DNA of 64,000 nucleotides from Lumbricus terrestris (lineage: Eukaryota > Annelida > Clitellata > Crassiclitellata > Lumbricidae). Made by a program: the position numbers and the translations under genes. Below are positions 57,701 through 64,000 of this stretch, piece after piece. The DNA lies in contig OX457036.1 of NCBI GenBank assembly GCA_949752735.1, forward strand, positions 87,006,987 to 87,070,986, in the 5' to 3' direction. Positions within the stretch are counted from its first letter, which is position 1. Every line of letters begins with the position of its first letter. The notes under the pieces are model-generated. The model was not told the origin of the DNA. It ran no database searches and saw only the letters and a list, made by a program, of their open reading frames with translations.

Positions 57701-60700
57701 CTTTGCTGGTCAGTCGGTGATAGAAATGTTCCTGCAAGTAATGGCAGAAGTTCAGAATGGTTCCTTCTCTCGTCTTATTGAGGTCAGTTGATGTTTTATT
57801 ATGCTGAAACACGTTGCTTTAGATTGCTATATATAAGAAATAAATGATGTTGGAGAAGAATGTAAGATCCCTGTAAAGTAACATAGCTGTTTGAAATGAA
57901 AACCAAAATGCGTTTGCTGGGAAACTTTGTCATATTCAGATTGTTAAGATACCCGGTAGATTGTTTGTAATTGAGGAGTTTACATTTGTAAGTTGCAATG
58001 AAATCTTTTGCATCCAGAATCCTGAGAACTTGATGTTCAAATTGCATTTTGATGACTAAATATAATTTAAGGAAATTCCATATAATACACTGCTTTGTTA
58101 TGAATTTAATGTGAAGTTCATATTCACATGAATTGTGATATTGCCACGTGCATTGTTGTAGCTTTGTGAATCATGTTACATCTCATCGCTTTCGTGGTTA
58201 GCATGTTGGATTGTGAATCAAGAAGTAGAGTTTTCAGAGTCTTGCGCACTATGCACTGCTTACACCTTCCAGTACACCAGCACACCACCCTATATTGTGA
58301 ATGGAAAGTTAAGGAAGCTTGGAACGGGAATGACCACCAGGCAACACATATCAAGGCTTCAAGGTTATGAAAATGAAATGATCAAAACGCATAACCATTG
58401 GAGTTAGGTAAATGGATTGCTTTTCTAATAAAACTCTATTCCACTGAAATGAATGACTTGAGCATGCTGTTTATTTAATTATTTTAGGCGCACGGATTGG
58501 CCTCAGGTCTGAAGGCGCTCACAACAACAAGAGCAACAAATGGAGTGGAGGTTTGTCGACTCTCTTGTGGCGGACACGGATATTCCTTGGCCGGTAATCT
58601 TCCCACTCTATATGCGAATTCGGTTGGCGCAGTAACGGCCGAAGGAGAGGCGACTGTACTCCTACTGCAAGCAGCTCGGTAACGGACTCCGCCTAATTTT
58701 GCCATATATCATTCTGAGGCTTCTGCTCTTCATATCTACGTTTCCCCCGTTCATATCTAATCTGATTCTACTGGATTATCTGATCTACTGACTTGACGTC
58801 TACTTCATCTTCTTTAAGTTCTCTGCCCTCGGCAGGTTTCAACTTCCAACAACGCCATTCTTCTCTTTACTGTGCTTTTCACTTCAGGTCGTTGTATCCA
58901 TCAGTCATCATCCATCCCAGCATCATCTGTCTCGGTCTTCCTCTCTTTTCCCTCCAATCTAATCTCCCTTCTATGATTTCTCTTGGGAGTGACTCTCCTC
59001 TGAGTCCTCTTAACATATGAAATCTTATATGAATTTTAACTTGACGTGTGAAATCTTATCCCATGATTTGTTTGATGATGTTGCCCTAATACTAATACCG
59101 ACTAATACGGCAGGCCCCGGTCATAGTGTGTGTGGAGTCCAAGAAGCAAGCGATTAGCATAACCCCATTGAGGACTTGCAGTACTGGTACTATCGTATAT
59201 GTATTAACCCTTTATAAGCGAGAGGCAATATATTTGCCACTACATGAGAGATACTAAGCAACTAATGTACAGTACTTTGCTAGTAACCTAACGCATGTGG
59301 ATTCACAAGATGTCACTACCAATTACATGGGCGGAGACTTAGGGGGGACAGAGGGACTGTCCCCTTCGATGTATGCAGTGGGGGACGTTCTGTACATTTG
59401 TCCTTCCTTCGGCCACTCGTTCGTCCCCCGTAAGTTGAACACCAAGTCCCCGCCATGACCAATTGATATTCGTTTTCAAATTTTACATAATGTTATATAA
59501 TTTTTACATATACAATGAAGACTTCAGCGATGTCTAGAGTGCATGGTATAAACAGCTAATGGCAAGTATGTTGCCACTTCGTATGTAGCCCAAACAGCTA
59601 GTGGCAAGTATGTTGCCACATCATGGGTAGCCCAAACAGCTAGTGGCAAGTATGTTGCCACATCATGGGTAGCCCAAACAGCTAGTGGCAAGTATATTGC
59701 CACTTCTCGGTATCCCAAACAGCTAGTGGCAAGTATATTGCCACCACTTACTTTTTTACTGATTTCAATTCAACAATGTTATATGCTTGATTACTTTGTC
59801 TTACCTATGCGTAATATGTATTTATATTAACTGTGCCTGCCCTGGGCGCTTATCGCTGTTAAAGGGTTAAAGTAATAATGCATAATTGAGATTAAATGGG
59901 CCTAATGGTTGTAATAGTGATTCTGATTATCACGATCCCTAACGATGAAGATGATAATATAATCAATCGTGACAATGGAGTGCTTAAATTCTTCATTGTC
60001 ATTTTTGTTGTGACTGTCTATTCAATTGCATGTTTCAGTTACCTGATGAAGAACTGCCTTTATGCGCAAAGTGGCAAGAGGATTGATGTCTACATGTCTT
60101 ATCTGAATCCAAATTCAACGCTTCAGTCAGCCAAGTTTGATGGGACCATTGACATGCGATCTCTGCTGCAGGCATATGAATTTCGCGCAGCTGGGTTTGT
60201 TATCTTTGCTACTTATTAACATCAAAAGTAGAGTGTTATGCGACTATATGTATGCTTTTTGTGTACAAGTATGTATATGCATAGTTTTATGTGTCTACAT
60301 TGTACAATGTACAGGATGGCTCAATAAAAAATGTCCCACCAGATAAAATGCGATATATTCGTAACCGGTTGACATTTTTCTGCAAAAATTTCCCAATTTG
60401 CAGGGGAATGAATTTCCAACATCTCTGAGAGTTTCACTTAAAATCGCTAATGTTTGTAAAAGTTACAGCTGTTTAAACTTTCAATTTCGTTTTTTCAAAT
60501 TTCCGCGGGGAAAATGAACGTTAATTTTAGATTTCCATGTCAAATAATATCACTTTTCACTAAGACCTCAGAATTCCGTTTTACAGTTTATCGCAAAGTA
60601 TAATGGGAGTGTCCACTGAACCCTGCTTTAACACGAGCTCGAATTATTTTTGTGAAGCCTCGTTGATCGAGTCCTGCGGCAACTGATCCCACATTAACAG

Positions 60701-63463
60701 CAAGACTTCCTTCAGCTAGCCAATGTTTTCCAACTTGGGATAAAATGTCTTGCAGCGTTCCAGCATAGCTCCCCAGACGTGAGGGCTAAGGCCTGGCGAG
60801 ACTGTTGGTCATTAATTTTTGCCAGTGAATTTACTGCAGTTGATGGCAATAAGGTAGCGTCATCATAATCAACCTTGCTGTGCGAGCAAGCAGGCGCACC
60901 GTCCTGCCGGAAAATAAAACCAGCCTTCAATGAGTCTGGGTAAGAGAGATCAACGTAAGGTTTGACATTTAGCCTACTGAATGGGATGAAGTACAGTCTT
61001 TCCTTGCAGCGGTAACACACAGAATGGCAGCAGATCTGATGTCGAAACCATGATGTGCTTGCAAACTTCGACTACCAAGCGAATTTTGTGACTATCGCAT
61101 TTTTACCATCAGACCAAGTGATCACTTCCCTACCTCTCTTCTGAAAGCTGACTTCCATTACATAAACACATTTGCATATGGCCTTCTTTGGGATCAGGCT
61201 CCACTTTTCACTGGGTATTTTGCTATGATCACGCGATGTCCAGTCTTTGCTCATTCAACGTCCGAGTTCCCATTTTACCAGGGATCCGCAGAAACTTTGC
61301 TCATGACGTTCAGTAGCGGATTCACAAATTGAGACCTTAATATATAAAATATTACCAAATGCTAGAAGCTTGCTTCATAAACAGCTTCCTTACAGCTCTC
61401 AGTGAGGTCGTATGACATCATCATCATTTTGTGTGTTGTAATCTGCAAAAAAATCTTAAAGAAATCACATGCATTGGAACGTGATTATGCGGCAATTTGA
61501 AAAAACGGAAAAATGTTTTTAAACAGCTGGAACTTGTGAAATAATGCAAATTCATTATTGAGATCTTCAGGGATTGTTGCAAATTCATTCCTCTATAATT
61601 CCTGCTATTTTCATAGAAAAATCTCAATTGGTTGCAGAGAAAATGCATTTTTGCTAGTGGGACATTTTTTATTGAGCCACCCTGTATATAAATATGTTTT
61701 ATGTATATATTATATATGCAGTATGTATTTTTTTGTATGTGCGTTTATCAGTTCCAATGGTAGAAACCTGTTTAAAAGCAGATTCCAAAGGAATTTGAGC
61801 AGAAATTATTGCAACATTTAGGTGAAATTATTTCCATGTATTTGTACATATAATTTATATATATATTATATTATATGATATCTCTGTATAATGAGGAGTC
61901 TCTTTTGTGTTGAGTGAATCATGCTACTATGAATTGTGAATATCACTAAATATAATACCTGGGGATTTTCAACGATATTTTAATTAATTTAGCATGACGT
62001 TAACATCTCTTGCTATGCATGAAGCCAAACTTTTTAGTAGGCATTATGTTAAGGGTCTTGACTACATGTATGTGCAAACACATGCAGTCCTTTCGTTTAG
62101 TTATTGATGCAAGTTAATATAATTTGATTTCAATTTTTGTTTAAATTCTTCTTTTGGAATTCAGTCTGTCGGTGAAAGTTGCGAGTCGTTTGCAGAGCAT
62201 CGTGGCTGCTGGGGAGTTGGGTCCGGAGGAAGCATGGAACCAGTGTGCCGTTCATCTTGTCAAGGCAGCTACAGTAAGTATCGTAAACATGTATGCATCT
62301 ATCAAAATGTGGCACTTTGACACACGAATACCTGGCACTACTGTCTCGATCTAACTCATCTGTTTCGTTCTTTTGTTATCTGATGGATGAATAGTTTTAT
62401 TCAGTTGTGCGTATATGACTTAATGATCTGTTCCCATTTTGAACTGTATGTAATCATTTTCTACGATCTTATGCATGTATGCTTGTCAGATGCAGATAAC
62501 GGCTACTTGCTTACTTATTTACTTACCGTTTTCATTGCACTTTGGTCGATCCAGTCAATGACTGTGCTTTAGTGTCTCTTGAGGTTTTTAGAATGTAGAT
62601 GTAGATCATTAAGTAATTCAGCGACGTATAAGCAATCTAATTAGGTCAAGCAGACAATCTTTTCAACTAGGACTGCACCGAACATTCACTTCGTATTCAC
62701 TTCGGGGGCTGAATAGTGGGCCATATGACTATTCAGTATTCTGCCGAATTCGAATAGTGGTGGTGGGACCGAATATGGATAGTGGTCACGTGACATTAGT
62801 TTCTGCATATGGGGCGGCTGTTGGGAGTGGCTGTAAAGATGCAAAAAGTTACATGTAGTTAGCTGTTTAATTTTAATTTATGTATTCAATTTACTGAACT
62901 GAAACTTTTACTTACATTTGAAATTTTGGTCGCTGCTGGTAGACATGTTTTGCACACTATTCGTATTTGGCCGAATGGTTGGTCCAATTATTTGTATTTG
63001 GCCGATAATCACCTGTTCGATGCAGCCCTATTTTCAACAGAACACACATTTTCTCAGTTAAGTAAAAGAAAGCAAATTTATTTCATAGAGTATGCATAAG
63101 TAATTTGACTTGATCAATGCCCTAACCTTGGGATTATATTTTGTGTTATGCTTAAGTGCTAGTTTTGTACCATGGAAGACATCTTCTTGCTGTCAGCATG
63201 TCTCGGTCACGTGTCTGTCTATATATGTGTGCTTATCCAACTATCAACAGAATCACTTATGCATGAACAATAATTCTATATTTTGAATCTGGCAACTCTT
63301 TGTGTCGTTGTTTTAGGCACACACTGAGTACGTGATCATGCGTTTCTTTGTCGAACGAGTTGAGAACCTCGCTTGTGATCGAGCCACTCGTAGGGCAACT
63401 GAGACTCTGTGCATTGTTCACGGTATCTACGAAGTCATTGAGAACGCGAAAGACTTTCTGCAG
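48655..63463 (+). CDS. ACOX1: Peroxisomal acyl-CoA oxidase (ACOX1/2 type), 3' end outside window
   Basis: Flavoenzyme of peroxisomal beta-oxidation that converts acyl-CoA to trans-2-enoyl-CoA and passes electrons to O2, giving H2O2. Exons: 48655-48772, 51283-51442, 52556-52716, 53181-53288, 53585-53701, 55235-55350 or 55428-55543, 56368-56537, 57620-57782, 58488-58678, 60039-60194, 62165-62273, 63317-63463. With one of the two alternative exons the sum is 1716 nt, 572 codons, all in phase. Seen: the PDLARER N-terminus, [20 protein letters not shown], the [10 protein letters not shown] block, [33 protein letters not shown] and the [13 protein letters not shown] segment carrying the family's catalytic Glu. 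About 85 residues including the PTS1 should follow beyond the window. The assignment to ACOX1 rather than ACOX2 is not certain. Confidence 0.93.
48783..49191 (+). repeat. ~210-bp tandem duplication in oxidase intron 1
   Basis: Two nearly identical units start atggccacagattgagagtt at 48783 and 48994. Unit 1 has a 10-11-nt extra piece (gatttattat) after ccggataa that unit 2 lacks. Confidence 0.92.
49399..50737 (+). mobile_element. PIF/Harbinger-type MITE (outer of a nested pair)
   Basis: The left end ggggtcattgcataattacg and right end cgtaattatgcaatgacccc are exact inverted complements. The flanks are TTA on both sides (49396-49398 and 50738-50740). Subterminal gacccacccacccaccct runs occur at both ends. 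A TWA duplication with G-rich TIRs fits PIF/Harbinger. No transposase. Confidence 0.85.
49890..50320 (+). mobile_element. PIF/Harbinger-type MITE nested inside the previous one
   Basis: The left end ggggccgtccataaagtacg and right end cgtactttatggacggcccc are exact inverted complements, flanked by TAA on both sides. Subterminal gtgtgacagtttgtgacagg repeats. No ORF. Confidence 0.88.
51283..51442 (+). CDS. Acyl-CoA oxidase exon 2
   Basis: Acceptor tttgtag, donor CA|gtatga, phase 1 in and 2 out. It encodes [12 protein letters not shown] to [14 protein letters not shown], the N-terminal alpha domain. Reading through the donor hits TAA after two codons. Confidence 0.88.
51774..51840 (+). mobile_element. 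Orphan mariner/Tc1-like terminus
   Basis: cagggtggcccaaaaaagta after TA matches the mariner-type end style. The partner end was not found. Confidence 0.45.
51841..52555 (+). other. Oxidase intron 2 remainder
   Basis: AT-rich intron, nothing recognised beyond the orphan transposon end upstream. Confidence 0.4.
52556..52716 (+). CDS. Acyl-CoA oxidase exon 3 (FAD/substrate region)
   Basis: Acceptor ttttaag. It encodes [20 protein letters not shown] to [15 protein letters not shown]. The YAQTE motif is the family's flavin-contacting segment. Confidence 0.93.
52802..52905 (+). repeat. GCGC-hairpin dispersed repeat
   Basis: (tcaa)n followed by atttatatagcgccccttca and ctcagaggcgctcccggccg. Lies in oxidase intron 3. 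Confidence 0.65.
53091..53145 (+). repeat. tRNA-derived SINE, family 1 (head only)
   Basis: ggggcgcagtggtggtgtcg and ggttcgagattcgaatcc resemble the tRNA-like head of the copy at 4596. Confidence 0.6.
53181..53288 (+). CDS. Acyl-CoA oxidase exon 4
   Basis: Acceptor ctgttag. It encodes [20 protein letters not shown] to [10 protein letters not shown], completing GHGTHxRGLETTA-like and TxTKWW motifs. Phase 1 out. Confidence 0.93.
53585..53701 (+). CDS. Acyl-CoA oxidase exon 5
   Basis: Acceptor ttggcag. It encodes [20 protein letters not shown] to [13 protein letters not shown], matching the LGxxxxHAxVxAQL and HAFxVPxR blocks. Phase 1 out. Confidence 0.93.
54492..54903 (+). mobile_element. hAT-type MITE, 412 bp, exact 8-bp target duplication
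   Basis: The left end cataggcggagacct and right end aggtctccgccactg are inverted complements apart from a short terminal mismatch (cat against cag). It is flanked by aagagatg at 54484-54491 and 54904-54911. The interior holds a direct duplication of a block with poly-T runs and attttctattttcgccgcca. The long Phe-rich frame over it is an artefact. Confidence 0.85.
55235..55350 (+). CDS. Acyl-CoA oxidase alternative exon 6a
   Basis: 116 nt, acceptor gttaacag, donor AAG|gttgtt, phase 1 in and 0 out. It encodes [20 protein letters not shown] to DNMLMRYTK. It differs from 6b at seven of 39 residues. Unlike 6b, it has Ala where the family has Tyr after KFG. Confidence 0.9.
55428..55543 (+). CDS. 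Acyl-CoA oxidase alternative exon 6b
   Basis: 116 nt, acceptor gttgacag, donor AAG|gttgtt, the same phases as 6a, 77 nt downstream of it. It encodes [20 protein letters not shown] to SNMLMRYAK, closer to the canonical KFGY...RYA pattern. Using both exons together would shift frame, so they should be mutually exclusive. Confidence 0.9.
55600..55800 (+). repeat. Decayed tandem copies of the exon-6 3' end
   Basis: After 6b, blocks near 55600-55635 (caatgtgcttgtgagatctg), 55695-55720 (cagtatgctcatgagatact) and about 55770 repeat the atgcttatgagata tail of exon 6 with intron-like spacers (attttgcatgaatag). They retain no full exon. Confidence 0.6.
56368..56537 (+). CDS. Acyl-CoA oxidase exon 7
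   Basis: Acceptor attgcaag, donor CCAAA|gtaggt, phase 0 in and 2 out. It encodes [20 protein letters not shown] to [12 protein letters not shown], including the family's IRYxxVRRQS motif. Confidence 0.93.
57058..57480 (+). mobile_element. MITE copy 2 (same family as 12822-13267)
   Basis: Shares ordered blocks with copy 1: ggactcaaagcctgtcac, gacctttttattttagtcat, tattctgtatcaaat, tactgaattgaagaat and a right end near atggctccccacatcac. More diverged at the termini. Confidence 0.65.
57620..57782 (+). CDS. Acyl-CoA oxidase exon 8
   Basis: Acceptor attttcag. It encodes [20 protein letters not shown] to SFSRLIE, the DFQTQQxKLFP signature of acyl-CoA oxidases. Phase 0 out. Confidence 0.94.
58488..58678 (+). 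CDS. Acyl-CoA oxidase exon 9 (catalytic Glu)
   Basis: Acceptor attttag, donor GCTCG|gtaacg. It encodes [39 protein letters not shown] and [16 protein letters not shown]. The Glu in the EGE segment is the position of the catalytic base in this family. Confidence 0.95.
59326..59457 (+). mobile_element. hAT-type MITE nested in the piggyBac-type MITE
   Basis: Starts catgggcggagacttag and ends aagtccccgccatg. Flanks accaatta and accaattg match at seven of eight positions. Its ends resemble those of the MITE at 54492. Confidence 0.75.
59553..59745 (+). repeat. 42-bp hairpin minisatellite x ~5
   Basis: The unit aacagctagtggcaagtatg, then ttgccacatcatgggtagccc. Each unit contains tggcaa-gtat-ttgcca, which can fold on itself. 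The last two units are shorter or altered. A related ggcaatatatttgcc lies near 59226. Confidence 0.85.
60039..60194 (+). CDS. Acyl-CoA oxidase exon 10
   Basis: Acceptor tgtttcag. It encodes [20 protein letters not shown] to AYEFRAAG, the start of the C-terminal helical domain. Phase 2 out. Confidence 0.9.
60312..61684 (+). mobile_element. mariner/Tc1-like element, 1.37 kb, degenerate
   Basis: The termini caggatggctcaataaaaaa and, on the other strand, cagggtggctcaataaaaaa continue as inverted repeats for about 30 bp with two mismatches. TA flanks both sides. The minus strand holds the transposase relic. Confidence 0.88.
60560..61254 (-). pseudogene. mariner-like transposase relic
   Basis: Minus-strand pieces include [15 protein letters not shown], the QDGAPxH-like DDE block, and downstream, in a shifted frame, [15 protein letters not shown], like the SPDLxPxDxxLWG block. 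Stops and at least one frameshift make it inactive. Confidence 0.75.
62165..62273 (+). CDS. Acyl-CoA oxidase exon 11
   Basis: Acceptor gaattcag, donor ACA|gtaagt. It encodes [20 protein letters not shown] to [13 protein letters not shown], matching the C-terminal EAWN...LxxA region. Confidence 0.9.
62668..63030 (+). mobile_element. hAT-type MITE, 363 bp, exact 8-bp target duplication
   Basis: The left end taggactgcaccgaac and right end gttcgatgcagccctta-like terminus (gatgcagcccta) are inverted complements. It is flanked by ttttcaac at 62660-62667 and 63031-63038. The interior has gaatagtgg/ccgaat repeats. Confidence 0.88.
63317..63463 (+). CDS. Acyl-CoA oxidase exon 12 (last in window)
   Basis: Acceptor gttttag, donor CAG|gtatgg, phases 0 and 0. 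It encodes [20 protein letters not shown] to [15 protein letters not shown], matching the family's YGI...GDFL element. The remaining exons are outside the window. Confidence 0.92.
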
Positions 63464-64000
63464 GTATGGAACGGTTGATGTGGACTTGTTTGAATACGAA
63501 CTCTATGTATTACGTTCTTAAATGGATGGCTGATAATTCGCAATAAGGATTAAAGTGTTGGCAGATAATTCGCAAGTATGGAGAGGTCGTAGATTTTGGA
63601 ATTTGGGTGCTGAAGTATTTTTCTGTAATTATTGAATGGAACAGAGTCAGAGATTTACCGGTACTTTTATTTGGCAGACTTATAGGGCTCCGAGTGTTGT
63701 AGCTATGTCAGCGCCAATACAAAGCATGTTCCTTAGACTAGACGAAGACAGCTTCAGTGTTTACTGAATGAAAATATGGCATTATCTCACTTGTGTTATT
63801 TTAAATGAAAAGAAGAATCTTTTATCAGATGCATAAAAATTTGATGGGATCCATACCCATACACAGAGGCGGATCCAGGGGGTCCAATCCGGCCATGATT
63901 CCTCCCATTTAAAAAGTGCATGGGATGTGGCCCCCATTTCCGTTTGGTTTCAACCAGCCATTGATTGAGGCCATTACTCCGACCAGGATGACGGATGACT
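63464..64000 (+). other. Oxidase intron, start of a possible hAT-like element
   Basis: No exon recognised. agaggcggatccaggggg near 63865 resembles a hAT terminus, but the other end is outside the window. Confidence 0.35.

Larger units (their letters stand above)
59208..59866 (+). mobile_element. piggyBac-type MITE
   Basis: TTAA flanks at 59204-59207 and 59867-59870. The termini ccctttataagcg and, on the other strand, ccctttaacagcgataagcg. The TTAA|CCCTTT end is the piggyBac pattern. No transposase. It contains a nested hAT-type MITE and a hairpin minisatellite. Confidence 0.85.

Noticed and set aside
59553..59745. Regularly spaced 42-bp repeats as a CRISPR array
   Set aside because: There are no distinct spacers, the units are directly adjacent and the context is an animal intron; it is a minisatellite.

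Overview
The window is eukaryotic, almost certainly from an invertebrate metazoan. Genes are split into short exons by AT-rich introns with ordinary GT-AG borders, and one of the two genes is an integrin alpha subunit, an animal adhesion receptor. A sponge or another early-branching animal would fit the AT-rich, MITE-dense sequence, but the phylum cannot be fixed from the sequence alone. No rRNA, functional tRNA, CRISPR array or bacterial operon structure was seen.

Region 1 (1-21006, + strand) holds the 3' twenty exons of an integrin alpha gene. They cover the beta-propeller from about its third blade, three Ca-binding loops, the thigh/calf region, a furin-type RRRR site, the transmembrane helix and a KCGFFQRQ tail. 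All twenty exons join in phase to 905 codons plus a stop. The signal peptide and first blades lie upstream of the window. Two introns appear to use GC donors.

Region 2 (about 21000-27800) has no recognisable gene and holds MITEs and a SINE. Region 3 (about 27860-41212) holds two paralogous copies of a long segment. Each carries an intact minus-strand ORF with a C2H2 finger, a GCM/WRKY-like finger and a SWIM finger. This is a MULE-type transposase layout from which the DDE core is missing. The second copy is broken by several insertions whose borders can be read against the uninterrupted first copy: a 2.1-kb foldback element, a 77-bp palindrome, a 625-bp element with a 9-bp target duplication, and about 2.6 kb of other sequence. 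Region 4 (41212-46100) holds a frameshifted Merlin/ISXO2-like transposase relic and a P-element-like gene with a THAP domain and the transposase C-terminus but no visible catalytic middle.

Region 5 (48655-63463, + strand) holds twelve constitutive positions of a peroxisomal acyl-CoA oxidase gene (572 codons; the last ~85 residues and the PTS1 lie downstream). One exon is present as two tandem equal-length versions (55235-55350 and 55428-55543). Both are phase 1 in and phase 0 out, so they should be mutually exclusive. The introns carry nested PIF/Harbinger-like MITEs, hAT-type MITEs with exact 8-bp duplications, a piggyBac-type MITE with an internal 42-bp hairpin minisatellite, and a mariner-like relic.

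The integrin and oxidase genes have no evident functional link. The stretch between them is a transposon graveyard, useful for reading insertion order.
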